DNA of 64,000 nt, taken from Lentimicrobium saccharophilum. Its GTDB lineage: Bacteria > Bacteroidota > Bacteroidia > Bacteroidales > Lentimicrobiaceae. Made by a program: the position numbers and the translations under genes. Shown here piece by piece: positions 52,638-64,000 of this stretch; position 1 is the first letter of the stretch; each line of letters opens with the position of its first letter. A model generated the notes under the pieces. The model was not told where the DNA came from and did no database searches. It was given only the letters and a program-made list of their open reading frames with translations. The stretch spans positions 62,001 to 126,000 of the forward strand of contig NZ_DF968183.1 in assembly GCF_001192835.1 (NCBI RefSeq). The letters run 5' to 3'.

Positions 52638-53813
52638 ATGAGTGAAGAAGATATTCCGTTGAATCCTGATACTTTTTATGCACCGGCCGGCAGGTCAGAC
52701 GACAAGGCTATTCAGCAAAGCCATCGTGCCCTGGCAGCGGATGTTCAGTTGAGCATGATCACAGAGGCCATGCCCGATGTGGCTTTAATTCTCGACGGCA
52801 ACAGGCAGGTGGTTTATGCGAATCATGCGCTGGTAAATATGATCAGTGTAAACGACGAGCATGATGTAATCGGGCTGCGGGCCGGAGAGATTTTTCATTG
52901 CATCAATCTTGCCGCTGCAGCCAGTGGTTGCGGAACTTCAAAGGCATGCAGGATGTGCGGGGCAGTAAATGCCATTATGGATTGCCAGCAATCCGGTACA
53001 GTTGTTACCCGTGAATGCAGGATTACAACCATTAGCGGGGAGGATGGTCAGCAGCATTCGCTCGACCTTGAGGTGAAAGCCAGTCCTTTCCGCTACAACA
53101 ATGAGCAATATATTATGCTGGGCATTAAAGATATCAGCGATAAAAAGCGAAGGCTGATGCTGGAGCGTATGTTTTTTCATGATATCCTCAATACCGCGGC
53201 AGGGTTGAACGGATTGCTGATGGCCCTTGAAAATCCTCAGGATGAGGAAGAGTATAAGTCCGCGATAATATGGGCGAAGAAAGCAGGTAATGAGCTTGTG
53301 GAAGAATTGATGTCGCAGCGTGCCCTGATGTCGGCCGAAAGTGGTGACCTTGAGCTGAATATCACAAGATGTTCACCTGTACAGCTACTGAATGATGTGG
53401 CAACCTACCTGTCATATCACCAGATTGCTTTGGATAAAAGGATATTTATTGATCCCTTTTCTCATTCTGCCTGGTTTGAAAGCGATCCTCAGCTGATCAA
53501 ACGTGTGCTGATCAACCTGATGAAAAATGCCCTCGAAGCCTCTCCGGCAGGTTCTGTGATCAAAACCGGGGCTAAACTGATTGACAAATACATCCGTTTC
53601 TGGGTAAATAATCCGGGCGAAATACCGGAGGAGGTTAAACTGCAGATTTTTCAGCGTTCATTTTCAACAAAAGGGGCCAATCGGGGCATAGGTACCTATT
53701 CCATCAAGATACTTACCACGAATTATCTGAAAGGGAAGGTGTATTTCGAAAGTGACCACGAAACCGGAACTACCTTCTGGATTGAGATTCCTGTAAGTCT
53801 TTCGCAGCATTGA
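52638..53813 (+). CDS. PAS-domain sensor histidine kinase with a Cys cluster
   Basis: 391 residues, cytosolic (no signal or membrane span). A PAS domain (residues about 45-170) starts with PDVALILDGNRQVVYANHAL and contains an unusual Cys cluster, GCGTSKACRMCGAVNAIMDC: four Cys in 21 residues plus a nearby Cys-Ile-Asn. The dimerisation/phospho-acceptor helix has MFFHDILNTAAGLNG with the His. The HATPase has an N box LINLMKNALEAS and a G box GIGTYSIKIL. It may sense redox state, metal or haem through the Cys cluster; this is inference. It is convergent with a receiver-only protein 70 nt downstream, its likely partner. Confidence 0.88.
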   Translation: MSEEDIPLNPDTFYAPAGRSDDKAIQQSHRALAADVQLSMITEAMPDVALILDGNRQVVYANHALVNMISVNDEHDVIGLRAGEIFHCINLAAAASGCGTSKACRMCGAVNAIMDCQQSGTVVTRECRITTISGEDGQQHSLDLEVKASPFRYNNEQYIMLGIKDISDKKRRLMLERMFFHDILNTAAGLNGLLMALENPQDEEEYKSAIIWAKKAGNELVEELMSQRALMSAESGDLELNITRCSPVQLLNDVATYLSYHQIALDKRIFIDPFSHSAWFESDPQLIKRVLINLMKNALEASPAGSVIKTGAKLIDKYIRFWVNNPGEIPEEVKLQIFQRSFSTKGANRGIGTYSIKILTTNYLKGKVYFESDHETGTTFWIEIPVSLSQH

Positions 53814-53883
53814 GTGCCCTGTCCGGTTTTTTTCCGGCTACATAAAGGCTGAATAAAACCGGATATCTGATATACTTAACCAG

Positions 53884-54288
53884 TCAGAATTTCAGGTAAT
53901 TCCGGATCAGGTCGATCAGTATGGCAGGTTTGATAGGCTTGGGAATGTAGTCGTCGCACCCGGCTTTCAGAAAAACCTCACGGTCGCCGGGGATGGCGAA
54001 AGCAGTGGTGGCGATAATAGGAATTGATGGTTTTATCAGCTTGATTTCGCGGGTTGCTTCCACACCATTCATGACAGGCATTTTTATATCCATCAGGATC
54101 AGGTCAATGTCCTCATAAATCTTTGCATACTCAACTGCTTCAAATCCATTGTTGGCGCGCAACAGGTCGAAACCGGCTTTTTTCAGCAGTTTTTCAACGT
54201 ACCGGTAGTTTGAATCCTCATCTTCGGCAACCAGTATTCTGGCTTCAGGCAAGGCTTGCCGGGTCATGTCTTCCGTCTTTTCTTCCAT
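53884..54288 (-). CDS. Single-domain response regulator (CheY-like receiver)
   Basis: 134 residues, one receiver domain with no output domain. Acidic pocket ILVAEDEDSNYRYVEKLL, phospho-acceptor Asp in DLILMDIKMPVMNGVEA, Thr in IIATTAFAIPGDREVF, Lys in DDYIPKPIKPA. Such proteins act in phosphorelays or by protein contact. The convergent PAS kinase is the obvious partner; the Hpt protein at 35305-35679 is another candidate. Confidence 0.93.
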   Translation of the reverse strand: MEEKTEDMTRQALPEARILVAEDEDSNYRYVEKLLKKAGFDLLRANNGFEAVEYAKIYEDIDLILMDIKMPVMNGVEATREIKLIKPSIPIIATTAFAIPGDREVFLKAGCDDYIPKPIKPAILIDLIRNYLKF

Positions 54289-54730
54289 TGCTTCAAACTT
54301 GAATTTGCGCTGTCAATAAGCAGTCATCGTTTTGATCAGGTTATCCCCACTTTAAGAAAACGCTTTTATATCCGGAATAATTGTCGTTCCGGTTATGCTG
54401 TATCGTTTAAAAAATCAAAAGTAACCCCTGAAAGTGAATGATTCCGGCAATTTTTTCGAAAAATCACCCAATGGTGCTTTTTCCCGGATATTTCAAGTTT
54501 CGAATGTACGAAAAAAAACACCTGATGTCAAATTCAAGCGGGAATTTATTATCAACTGTTTTTTAGGATTTTATCTGATCAGATCCGGTGCGCAGTCCGC
54601 CATTAACGGGTAAAAAGGAACAGAAATGCTTATAAGACAGGTGAACGCGTTGGATTTTCATTGCTTTCACTTATACCGATTCCCGGCGCAGCATATGATC
54701 AATGCAAAACCTGCTTCAGCAGATGGTGTC
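54289..54730. other. Intergenic stretch without a recognised gene
   Basis: About 440 bp between the receiver gene and a T9SS protein gene. No gene, clear hairpin or strong promoter was recognised. Confidence 0.5.
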
Positions 54731-55612
54731 TCAAAGCCGGGAGATTATAAACTTTGATGCAATGCCGCCGTTTTGCGACTCCCAGCGAAACAGGTAAATT
54801 CCGTCGGGTAAGGAGGTCAGGCTTAAATGAAGAAATGGAGTATTTCCGGTTGTTCCGCTGAGGATGACCTGCCCGGCTGCATTTACTACTTTATAAACTC
54901 CGCCGTAACCGGAAACCATACGCGGTAATTCAACCTGTAAATGCAATGCAGCCGGATTGGGCCACAGCTTTAACCGTTGAATCAACGTTTCCTGTTGCAC
55001 ACCGACATTGGTTTCGTAACACGAAATGGCTCCGGGGTCCATATAAAGCAGTTGATTGTCATTATAATAGCACAGCAAATGATGATATATATCCGTAACA
55101 CACATGTAAAGGCTGGCGTACAATGGTCCGAAATGGCTGCCAATGCCTTCAGTCCAGCGCTCCTCAAAGGTGTCGTTTAAGAAAATAACTCTTCTGGATG
55201 TTCCGTTGATTTCTACAGAAGCAGTATCGATACAGGTAACCTGGGTGGGACCGGTACACCAGATACTTTGAATATAGGCGGATTCGCCCGGCAGAAGGTT
55301 GAAATTGTAAAGCAGGCACTCCTCCTCAGATCTGTTGAAAACTCCGTAAACATAGCCGTTTTCTTCCCTGACAGCGGCGATATAATACCAATCTGTTGAA
55401 ACAGATGAATCCGGCTGATAGACCATTTTCCGGTAATTATTTCCCTGAATAAGGGTGTCGCCCCAGTAGCGGTATATTTCGGTGGATATTACTGTCCATC
55501 CATTTGAGTTGGCTACATTCCATTGATTGTGCTGGTCGGTAAACTGCTGGCATAATACCGGTAATGTCAGGATTGCTGCCAGGACCGTGATAAGTAATCT
55601 TTTTACCTGCAT
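54731..55612 (-). CDS. Secreted T9SS-sorted protein of unknown function
   Basis: 293 residues. Signal peptide MQVKRLLITVLAAILTLPVL with a Cys-Gln cleavage context. The middle (residues about 25-210) is an unassigned beta-rich domain with several Trp-rich turns and a Cys pair. The last ~80 residues are a T9SS sorting tail (LKLWPNPAALHLQVEL ... GIYLFRWESQNGG). It should be exported to the surface or medium. It lies 27 nt after another T9SS gene on the same strand, so the two are probably cotranscribed. Confidence 0.8.
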   Translation of the reverse strand: MQVKRLLITVLAAILTLPVLCQQFTDQHNQWNVANSNGWTVISTEIYRYWGDTLIQGNNYRKMVYQPDSSVSTDWYYIAAVREENGYVYGVFNRSEEECLLYNFNLLPGESAYIQSIWCTGPTQVTCIDTASVEINGTSRRVIFLNDTFEERWTEGIGSHFGPLYASLYMCVTDIYHHLLCYYNDNQLLYMDPGAISCYETNVGVQQETLIQRLKLWPNPAALHLQVELPRMVSGYGGVYKVVNAAGQVILSGTTGNTPFLHLSLTSLPDGIYLFRWESQNGGIASKFIISRL

Positions 55613-55639
55613 ACTTTTGGATATTTGGAATTCAGGAGA

Positions 55640-57190
55640 TTAATGTTGGATACTGATTTTTCCGGAGTAGCTTTTGTTGCCTGCAATTACCCTGATCAGA
55701 TAAATCCCTGCTGGCAGATGGTTACATGGGATGGCACCGGCGGCGATTGACGGATCATAGGTTTTATAGACAATTTGTCCACCGGAAGAAAATATCTCGA
55801 GTCGTGAAAACTTTTTGTGCATTTCCTGACTCAGATCAACAGAGAACCAGGTGTTGGCAGGATTGGGGCAGGCAAGAATCTGCCCGGATTCTGTTATATT
55901 GTTCTGCACATTGCCGATAAACGATACACAGGCAGCTTCGGAAAGGAATTCCAGTTCATAAATTGCTGCCGGATTTTGCTGAAGGATACCTGCGGGAGTG
56001 GCTATAAACTGGATGTCTTCGGAGTCTATTTCTGCTTCTTCAAAGAAGGGCGTGCTTTTCCCCACGCAACTGCTGCCTTCGCCGAGGCTGTCGCAGCGAT
56101 AAACCCCGATTTGCGGATAGTAACCGGGAAAACTCTTTACCCCAATAAGTGGTCCGTTTCCGAACAACATGGTACCGCCATCATCTGCCGGTACTGCATC
56201 AGCCATATACATAAAGGCATCCAGTATATATTCCGGAGTCCCCTGACTATCGGTCTTAATAAAATTTCCCCAGTCGCTGGAACCGGAGAGCAGTAAACTA
56301 CCGTCAGTATTTCTGATCAGGTTTCCCTTAGATTCGTTGAAATATAAATAAAAGTAAGAATGGAATGATTTACCCCATAACGGATTGAGGTCAAATCCGA
56401 TCCGCATAAGTGCAATGTCATTATCTGTTTCACAGAGCAGGGTAATCCCTTCTTCACCCTGTACAACATCATAACAGGCATTGTGGTATGTATTCTGAAA
56501 AGCAAATGTCCTAGATAAAAGTGGATTACCCTGTGCATCTGTCTGAGTCAGCAGTACCCTGTAATTGCCGGGTGAGGCTATGTATCCGGTAATCAGCAGG
56601 TTGCCGTCGGGTAGCTCCGCAGCCGAATAAGCGTATGCCGGCTCGTTTGAAGTTGGTTCATAAATTTTTGACCATAGGAGGGCCCCCTGGGGGCTAACCC
56701 TGAGCAGGAGAGGAGCCAGTTCCGAGGCTTCTGTCATAGTTGTCGCTGAGATCAGGTAGTCCTGATTGGCCAACCTTCTTAGTCTTGGGTACCATACCCT
56801 GTTAAGCTCAAGGTTCATGGTCCAGAGGGTATCTGCCTGAGCGTTCCACCGCATCAGATTCAGAATATTGTTGCCTGTTTGCCTGTAGCCAACTGTGGTG
56901 AAACCTGAATCTGCCTCGTGAATAATATCTGAAATAACGTGATCGGCAACCCCTTTTACCAATTCAGGATTCCCGTTCTCATCTGTTTTCGCGATAAATC
57001 CACTCATATAACCTCCCCCGGAGAGCAGGTAGCCTCCACCAGCGTGACGGTCAGCGGCATTGACCTGTATTCCGTCATTTTCCAGGTAATAAACGAGGCT
57101 GTTTGTTTTCGTTTGCGCATGAATACTATCGGAAATACCGTTAGCGAAAATCACCATAAATGAAACGAATAGCGGAATGTGTCTGAGCAT
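55640..57190 (-). CDS. Secreted beta-propeller-like T9SS-sorted protein
   Basis: 516 residues. Signal peptide MLRHIPLFVSFMVIFANGIS. The body (residues about 25-400) has repeating strands of the type GGGYLLSGGGYMSGFIAKTD, DGNLLITGYIASPGNYRVLL and DGSLLLSGSSDWGNFIKTDS, typical of propeller or delta-60-like proteins. A T9SS tail ends the protein (LACPNPANTWFSVDL ... GKISIQH). No catalytic motif is visible. It is the first gene of a two-gene unit with the smaller T9SS gene downstream. Confidence 0.82.
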   Translation of the reverse strand: MLRHIPLFVSFMVIFANGISDSIHAQTKTNSLVYYLENDGIQVNAADRHAGGGYLLSGGGYMSGFIAKTDENGNPELVKGVADHVISDIIHEADSGFTTVGYRQTGNNILNLMRWNAQADTLWTMNLELNRVWYPRLRRLANQDYLISATTMTEASELAPLLLRVSPQGALLWSKIYEPTSNEPAYAYSAAELPDGNLLITGYIASPGNYRVLLTQTDAQGNPLLSRTFAFQNTYHNACYDVVQGEEGITLLCETDNDIALMRIGFDLNPLWGKSFHSYFYLYFNESKGNLIRNTDGSLLLSGSSDWGNFIKTDSQGTPEYILDAFMYMADAVPADDGGTMLFGNGPLIGVKSFPGYYPQIGVYRCDSLGEGSSCVGKSTPFFEEAEIDSEDIQFIATPAGILQQNPAAIYELEFLSEAACVSFIGNVQNNITESGQILACPNPANTWFSVDLSQEMHKKFSRLEIFSSGGQIVYKTYDPSIAAGAIPCNHLPAGIYLIRVIAGNKSYSGKISIQH

Positions 57191-57373
57191 GAGAAGATGA
57201 TTTATAAGATAAAATTATGAATACCGGTTAATTGTTCTTACGGATAAAGCAGGCAGATGGCGCATGAGGCCCTGGATAAAATTCCTGTAACAAATATAAA
57301 TATTATTTATACTAATCCTTCCTGATATTAAAATATTCCGGCGCTTCAGATATCTTGAACCTGCTATATAATT

Positions 57374-58216
57374 TTATTTTATCATATTGTAAAGCAGGCT
57401 GATTTCCTCCGCCCATTTTTCTTCATCGGGTGTTTCGAGGATGATAGGGATTTCATCAAAACGGGGGTCGTTCATTATTCTCCGGAAGACTTCAGTTCCG
57501 AGAAAACCTTTACCAATGTTGTCGTGCCTGTCAACATGGCTGCCCAGCGGTTTCATGCTGTCGTTCAGGTGCAGGCCGCGCAGGTAACCGAATCCGATGA
57601 TCTCATCGAATTGTCTGAATGTTTCTGAATACCCCTCAGGGGTGATCAGGTCATAGCCGGCGGTGAAGGTGTGACAGGTATCCAGGCACACGCCGACCCT
57701 GGATTTGTCTTCAACCAGATCTATGATAAGCCGGATCTGTTCAAAAAGGTGACCCAGGTTGCTGCCCTGACCTGCGGTATTTTCAATCACGGCAATAACG
57801 CCCCGCGTTTTGTCAAGGGCGATGTTGATGGATTCTGCAATGATTTTAAGGCTTTCTTCGGGGGGCACCTGATTGAGGTGGCTTCCGGGATGAAAATTAA
57901 GGCGGTCGAGCCCAAGCTGTTCGCAGCGCTGCATCTCGTCAAGAAAAGCGGCGCGCGATTTCTCCAGTTCCGCCTTTCCGGGATGACCCAGGTTTATCAG
58001 ATAGCTGTCGTGTGGAAGCACCTGCCACGGTTCATAACCATGTGTTGCAAGATTGGTTTTGAATTTTTCGATGCTCTCAGCCGTCAGGGGAGGAGCAACC
58101 CATTGCCGCTGATTTTTTGTGAATAGTGCAAAAGCTTTTGCTCCGATGGCTGCCGCGTTCAATGGTGCGTTCTCCACGCCTCCTGCGGCACTCACATGCG
58201 CTCCGATATATTTCAT
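57374..58216 (-). CDS. nfo: Endonuclease IV (deoxyribonuclease IV)
   Basis: 280 residues, the normal length. The TIM-barrel zinc sites are visible: [14 protein letters not shown] at the start, [13 protein letters not shown] (His), [13 protein letters not shown] (Glu), [17 protein letters not shown] (Asp, His), [20 protein letters not shown] (His, Asp, His) and [10 protein letters not shown] (Glu). It cuts at abasic sites in base-excision repair. It lies just downstream of the peroxide-defence cluster, fitting a role in oxidative-damage repair, although a terminator separates it from katG. Confidence 0.97.
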   Translation of the reverse strand: MKYIGAHVSAAGGVENAPLNAAAIGAKAFALFTKNQRQWVAPPLTAESIEKFKTNLATHGYEPWQVLPHDSYLINLGHPGKAELEKSRAAFLDEMQRCEQLGLDRLNFHPGSHLNQVPPEESLKIIAESINIALDKTRGVIAVIENTAGQGSNLGHLFEQIRLIIDLVEDKSRVGVCLDTCHTFTAGYDLITPEGYSETFRQFDEIIGFGYLRGLHLNDSMKPLGSHVDRHDNIGKGFLGTEVFRRIMNDPRFDEIPIILETPDEEKWAEEISLLYNMIK

Positions 58217-58346
58217 GTCCCTGGTTGTTTTTATGCAAAAATATTATGAGCCGGTTGTCCATCAAACAGGCAGATGATAAAAAGGCCCGTTTCACAATCT
58301 GAATTCAGCAACAAGGTAATGGACTGGAGGGCTTTCTGAATTTATT

Positions 58347-58380
58347 AAAAGGACAGGAGGTCCGAATGAACCTCCTGCCA
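58347..58380 (-). terminator. Intrinsic terminator of katG
   Basis: On the minus strand GGCAGGAGGT pairs with ACCTCCTGTC around an 8-nt loop, followed by CTTTTAAT. It lies ~29 nt after the katG stop. Confidence 0.8.
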
Positions 58381-58408
58381 TCATTACAATTTGCGTTTTG
58401 AGTCCGGC

Positions 58409-60685
<2,277 letters not shown>

Positions 60686-60796
60686 TCAGTTAGTCAGTAA
60701 ATCGGCCAGCACTATGAGCGTACCGGATTTCAGGAGTTTAAAATTGCATAAGGGCTTAGTCCGGAAATCAGATATGCGGGTCAATGAGAGGCTGTG

Positions 60797-60832
60797 AAAA
60801 AAAAGCCGTGGAGTACCTGTATTCCGCGGCTG
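60797..60832 (-). terminator. Hairpin terminator between prx and katG
   Basis: On the minus strand AGCCGCGGA pairs with TCCACGGCT (one mismatch) across an 18-nt loop, followed by a run of eight T. It would end the perR-dps-prx transcript or attenuate read-through into katG. Confidence 0.75.
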
Positions 60833-60863
60833 ATTGAGAAACCATTCAAGGTTTGTGTAAATA

Positions 60864-60929
60864 ACCCGGGGAAGGCCTGAAAGTTCAATTCAATTAACCT
60901 TTTTAGACAGGATAAAACCTTCCCCGGGT
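60864..60929 (-). repeat. Perfect 12-bp inverted repeat after prx
   Basis: ACCCGGGGAAGG (60864-60875) and its exact complement CCTTCCCCGGGT (60918-60929), 42 nt apart and 7 nt after the prx stop. It could form a long-loop RNA stem before the terminator hairpin. Confidence 0.7.
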
Positions 60930-60936
60930 AAGTTCA

Positions 60937-61584
60937 TTACAGACTCTTGTGGCAGAACCACCAGTCGTAGCATTCATATTCCTTCAGACGTTTTTTGGCT
61001 GTTTCAACGTCCTTTGCAGGTGGGATGATCACGCGGTCGCCGATCAGTTCGTTATTCGGCCAGCCGGCAGGAATGGCAACCTTGTTGGCATCAGCGGTCT
61101 GCAGCGCTTTCAGGGCACGCAGGATTTCATCCATATTGCGGCCGATTTCCTGGGGATAGAACAGGATAATGCGGATAACCGAATTGGGGTCGATCATGAA
61201 TACGGCACGTACTGTATCCGATGCCTTTCCGGGATGAATCATTCCCATGGCCATGGCAACGTTGCCGGTCGAGTCGGCAATGATGGGGAAGGGGATCTGA
61301 ACGTGGAGCTTTTCTTCAATCCATTCATCCCACTTGATGTGTGAGAAAATCTGGTCGATCGAAAGGCCAAGCAATTCGGCATTGAGTGCCTTAAATTGCT
61401 CGTAACGCTTTGCAAATGCCACAAACTCAGTGGTGCATACAGGGGTAAAGTCGGCCGGATGGCTGAACAGCACCAGCCATTTGCCTTTGTAATCATTGAT
61501 GAGATTTTTCACCCCATGGGTGGTTTGTACTGTAAGATCGGGAATTTTGTCACCGATCAGCGGAAAACTTTTTACTTCACTCAT
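60937..61584 (-). CDS. Peroxiredoxin (Prx6/1-Cys-type, with C-terminal Cys)
   Basis: 215 residues. The peroxidatic site is [16 protein letters not shown]. Conserved [15 protein letters not shown] and [20 protein letters not shown] fit the Prx6 subfamily. The C-terminus has two further Cys ([15 protein letters not shown]), so it may work as a 2-Cys enzyme like archaeal Prx6-type enzymes. It reduces peroxides. It lies 36 nt after dps in the perR-dps-prx-katG cluster. Confidence 0.95.
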   Translation of the reverse strand: MSEVKSFPLIGDKIPDLTVQTTHGVKNLINDYKGKWLVLFSHPADFTPVCTTEFVAFAKRYEQFKALNAELLGLSIDQIFSHIKWDEWIEEKLHVQIPFPIIADSTGNVAMAMGMIHPGKASDTVRAVFMIDPNSVIRIILFYPQEIGRNMDEILRALKALQTADANKVAIPAGWPNNELIGDRVIIPPAKDVETAKKRLKEYECYDWWFCHKSL

Positions 61585-61620
61585 GTTGATTAATGTTGGT
61601 TAAATGAATAATTAGGTTAA

Positions 61621-62097
61621 TTATTTTGCCATAAAAGCTGAATACATCCAAACCAGTTTCTCCTTCTCACGGATGTAATCGCTTGCCATGGCATTGGTTC
61701 CTTCGTCGTTCAGATCTCCTGACATTTCAAGAATATCGCGTTCCTTCTCAAGCAGGGTTTTAAAAGCATCCAGAATATGTCCCACGCATTTCGGGCCATT
61801 GGTTTCATTTTCAACGGGCTTGATCTCAGCCACTTTCAGGTATCCTGAAAATGAATGGATGGGGGTGCCGCCCAGGGTTAGGATACGCTCGGCAATTTCA
61901 TCGATTTTAATCTGAAGGTCGTTGTACAACTCCTCAAATTTGGCATGCAGCTCAAAGAATTTCTCCCCTTTGATGTTCCAGTGAAATCCACGGGCATTCT
62001 GATAAAGTACCTGGTAATTAGCCAGGAGATCATTGAGTTTTTCGATCAGTTTAGCTGATTTGGCCTCGTCAAGGCCGATCTTGTTCAGTTTTTTCAT
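61621..62097 (-). CDS. dps: Dps-family ferritin-like DNA protection protein
   Basis: 158 residues. The intersubunit ferroxidase centre is visible: GFHWNIKGEKFFELHAKFEE with His and, ~30 residues later, the Asp/Glu of IDEIAERILTLGG. Dps 12-mers store iron and consume hydrogen peroxide, protecting DNA. The N-terminal tail has several Lys that may contact DNA. It starts 20 nt after perR, so they are cotranscribed. Confidence 0.96.
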   Translation of the reverse strand: MKKLNKIGLDEAKSAKLIEKLNDLLANYQVLYQNARGFHWNIKGEKFFELHAKFEELYNDLQIKIDEIAERILTLGGTPIHSFSGYLKVAEIKPVENETNGPKCVGHILDAFKTLLEKERDILEMSGDLNDEGTNAMASDYIREKEKLVWMYSAFMAK

Positions 62098-62117
62098 AAT
62101 TCGTTGTTTTTTTATGA

Positions 62118-62549
62118 TTATTGTTTCTCTTTATTTTCAAAGTCTCCCATCAACTGCAGCCGGATGTCCGTAACGTTGAAACCGGTTATTTTTTTTCTGG
62201 TGAAATAATCACTCAGCATCTGATCCAGCTCGGGATCAAAATAGTCTTCCATTCGGTCTGAAACAGCACAGTACAGATGATGGTGATGTTCGGTAATGGC
62301 GTCGTACCGCATTACATCCATATCGGTCTTCACCCGCTTTACCAGTCCCTTATCCACAAAAGTGTCAAGGGTATTGTAAATGGTTGTCGGCGAGAGACCG
62401 GGAATGGTTTTGGAAACCTCTGCAAACAACTCTTCCGCTGTCGGATGACTCTTCAGTCGCATCAGGGTTTGCATCACGGCAACCCGCTGCGGCGTGATCT
62501 TTAGCCCCGCTTCATTAAGTTTTTGAATGATTTCCGGTATGATTTTCAT
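62118..62549 (-). CDS. Fur-family peroxide regulator (PerR-like)
   Basis: 143 residues. Winged helix: LKITPQRVAVMQTLMRLKSH and GLSPTTIYNTLDTFVDKGLV. The regulatory metal-site residues of PerR have counterparts: His in SHPTAEEL, Asp and His in RYDAITEHHHHLYC, and Asp in EDYFDPELD. The C-terminal CxxC zinc site of many Fur proteins is missing. In PerR, oxidation of metal-site His residues releases DNA and induces peroxide genes; the downstream genes dps, prx and katG fit this. A Per-box-like palindrome lies 36 nt upstream of the start. Confidence 0.9.
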   Translation of the reverse strand: MKIIPEIIQKLNEAGLKITPQRVAVMQTLMRLKSHPTAEELFAEVSKTIPGLSPTTIYNTLDTFVDKGLVKRVKTDMDVMRYDAITEHHHHLYCAVSDRMEDYFDPELDQMLSDYFTRKKITGFNVTDIRLQLMGDFENKEKQ

Positions 62550-62584
62550 TTCCGATTCAGTTTTATCTTGAAATTAAAACTTGT

Positions 62585-62599
62585 TTGTAATAAATACAA
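62585..62599. promoter_or_regulatory. Candidate Per box upstream of perR
   Basis: TTGTAATAAATACAA is a near-perfect 7-1-7 palindrome similar to the Per box TTATAATnATTATAA. It lies 36 nt before the perR start, fitting autoregulation of perR-dps-prx. Confidence 0.55.
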
Positions 62600-62999
62600 T
62601 CTGGAAGGAAAAATGTTCAATCAGTATAAGGAAAAATTTTATTTTTTATGATGTTAATCCACTTCTGATGTGGCTGATTTCGCTGTAAGGTATACAACTG
62701 ATTTTAAGCTGATGATTAACAGCCGGATTGCCGGTTGGTGGTGATCCTATGCCAGTATTTGACGACAGTAAAGATTGTCGAAAAGCCGGGCAACGATCAG
62801 CCCCCCTTGATTTGCGGCCAACCGGCTTAACCTGTGTTTGGCTGATGATAAGGATGCTGAGCGCCGGATTAATTCAATCCGGATAGCAGGCAGCATGGGT
62901 ATTCATGCGCCGCACCGGGATTTGACAGGATAAATTTATATGGTTGAGGCAGCCCGAAGAGAACAATCGTGAGCAATACCAGTGCTGATTGTAACAATG
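62600..62999. other. Intergenic stretch without a recognised gene
   Basis: About 400 bp between the Per-box-like site and rmuC, with no gene, RNA or clear promoter recognised. Confidence 0.5.
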
Positions 63000-64000
63000 C
63001 TAGTTTTCGGTATCCTCATCACCGTTATCGGTATCAGGCATATCCGGCAGAAGCAGTTGTGCTTCAGCTTCGCCCAGTACTTCCACACCTTTCAGTTTTC
63101 GTTGAATGGCACGGGTCCGCTTGCCCATAACCTCATCAATCTGATTGCTGGCTGTCTGAATATTTTTCTGGGCTTTTTCGAGCATGCCGCCAAAATTTTC
63201 AAACTCTTTCTTCACGGCGCCAAGGATCTTCCAGACCTCGGAACTGCGTTTCTGAATGGCCAGGGTCCTGAAGCCCATCTGCAGGCTGTTGAGGATGGCT
63301 GCCAATGTTGTAGGCCCGGTTACAATCACTTTATAGGTTCGCTGAAGTTCTTCGAGCAGGCTCGCTTTTCTTACTACTTCGGCATAGATGCCTTCGAAAG
63401 GCAAAAACATAATTGCGAAATCGGTGGTTGCAGGCGGGTCGATATACTTCTCGCTGATGTCTTTTGCCATTTTTTTAATGGTAGCTTCCAGCATTTTCTG
63501 AGCGGCTTCCACCTGTAAAACATCGCCGATGTCATAGGCATTCTGCAGTTGTTCATAGGCTTCGCGCGGGAACTTGGCGTCAACCGGCAGCCATACCTGC
63601 CCGGTAATATCGTCTTTGCCCGGCAGTTTGATGGCGAACTCCACCACATCGCTGCTGCTTTTTTTTGTCCTGACATTGGCTTCGTATTGTTCCGGCGCCA
63701 GTACCTGTTCAAGCAGCATGGCCAGTTGCACTTCGCCGAATCCGCCGCGCATTTTAACATTGCTTAGTACGCGCTTCAGGCCGCCGACATCCTGGGCAAG
63801 CGTTTGCATTTCACCCAGACCTTTCTGCACACTCTCCAGCTGTTTACCCACCAGTTCAAATGATTGCCCGAGGCGCTCACTCAGGGTCTTCTGTAATTTT
63901 TCATCAACGGTCAGGCGCATTTCTTCCAGTTTCTTTTCGGTTCCTTCAACCAGCCGCTGCTGCTTCTCCTCCAGTTGCCCGAATTTCTCGCGCTGCAGGT
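63000..64000 (-). CDS. rmuC: DNA recombination protein RmuC (5' end beyond the window)
   Basis: The reading frame stays open past the methionine at 63920 to the right edge, so only the C-terminal ~330 residues are visible. The N-terminal visible part is coiled coil (VGKQLESVQKGLGEMQTLAQ). The RmuC core follows: LSNVKMRGGFGEVQLAMLLE, WLPVDAKFPREAYEQL, DIGDVLQVEAAQKMLEATIK and VIVTGPTTLAAILNSLQMGF. RmuC has a PD-(D/E)xK-like nuclease fold and limits DNA inversion rearrangements. The acidic C-terminal tail (PDTDNGDEDTEN) is normal. Confidence 0.93.
   Translation of the reverse strand, partial: LQREKFGQLEEKQQRLVEGTEKKLEEMRLTVDEKLQKTLSERLGQSFELVGKQLESVQKGLGEMQTLAQDVGGLKRVLSNVKMRGGFGEVQLAMLLEQVLAPEQYEANVRTKKSSSDVVEFAIKLPGKDDITGQVWLPVDAKFPREAYEQLQNAYDIGDVLQVEAAQKMLEATIKKMAKDISEKYIDPPATTDFAIMFLPFEGIYAEVVRKASLLEELQRTYKVIVTGPTTLAAILNSLQMGFRTLAIQKRSSEVWKILGAVKKEFENFGGMLEKAQKNIQTASNQIDEVMGKRTRAIQRKLKGVEVLGEAEAQLLLPDMPDTDNGDEDTEN

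Overview
The window is chromosomal DNA from a member of the Bacteroidota, most likely an environmental, Bacteroidales/Marinilabiliales-like organism. The evidence is several large secreted proteins with type IX secretion (T9SS) C-terminal sorting tails, LytTR regulators paired with TPR histidine kinases, a FeoA-FeoB fusion with a FeoB-associated Cys-rich protein, DUF5063, and promoters of the Bacteroidota type (TTTG-N19-TAnnTTTG). No rRNA, tRNA or CRISPR array was recognised. Housekeeping anchors are rsgA, bcp, recA, feoAB, rplS, trmD, nfo, katG and rmuC.

Region 1 (1-7100) is AT-rich and looks acquired. All genes lie on the minus strand. A tight five-gene operon (5909-1881) encodes four TIR proteins, with five TIR-like domains in total, followed by a SLOG-fold protein; this is a Thoeris-like NAD-derived-signal arrangement. 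Downstream is a second pair: a protein of the 5-hmdU DNA kinase helical family (HMUDK_hel) overlapping a thymidylate-synthase-superfamily gene cut by the window edge. An imperfect palindrome of about 120-145 bp sits 5-6 nt after the stop of the SLOG gene and another after the stop of the neighbouring DUF2846 gene. A ~150 bp promoter-containing direct repeat lies upstream of both units. The layout resembles an integron-type cassette array. This is the best candidate in the window for an undescribed system.

Region 2 (7.1-10.4 kb) holds a hypothetical gene, rsgA, a GC-rich compound tandem repeat and a pirin. Region 3 (10.4-32.2 kb) is an expanded array of repeated modules, each an LytTR response regulator, then a TPR sensor kinase, then secreted T9SS protein(s) (VCBS, leucine-rich/receptor-L-like, beta-helix). 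Two modules look intact. A third has a regulator lacking its phospho-acceptor Asp and a kinase gene collapsed into a T9SS-tail fusion, which is itself split by an IS4-family element with exact ends. A fourth survives only as a kinase C-terminal scrap. All three surviving regulators keep an identically spaced promoter. AAA ATPases lie at both ends of the array.

Region 4 (32.4-64 kb) is ordinary core genome. It contains bcp, recA and a TPR lipoprotein; an Hpt protein; a ferrous-iron uptake operon with an M50-like membrane protein; an outer-membrane beta-barrel protein; rplS and trmD separated by a CstA-family transporter and a cluster of REP-like palindromes; an SBF-type transporter; a quinone oxidoreductase; an acetyl-CoA hydrolase/transferase; an MscS channel; a PAS kinase with a Cys cluster and a convergent receiver protein; two T9SS proteins; endonuclease IV; a peroxide-defence cluster perR-dps-prx-katG with a Per-box-like site; and the start of rmuC, cut by the right edge. 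Functional statements rest on sequence motifs and family memory; no database search was run.
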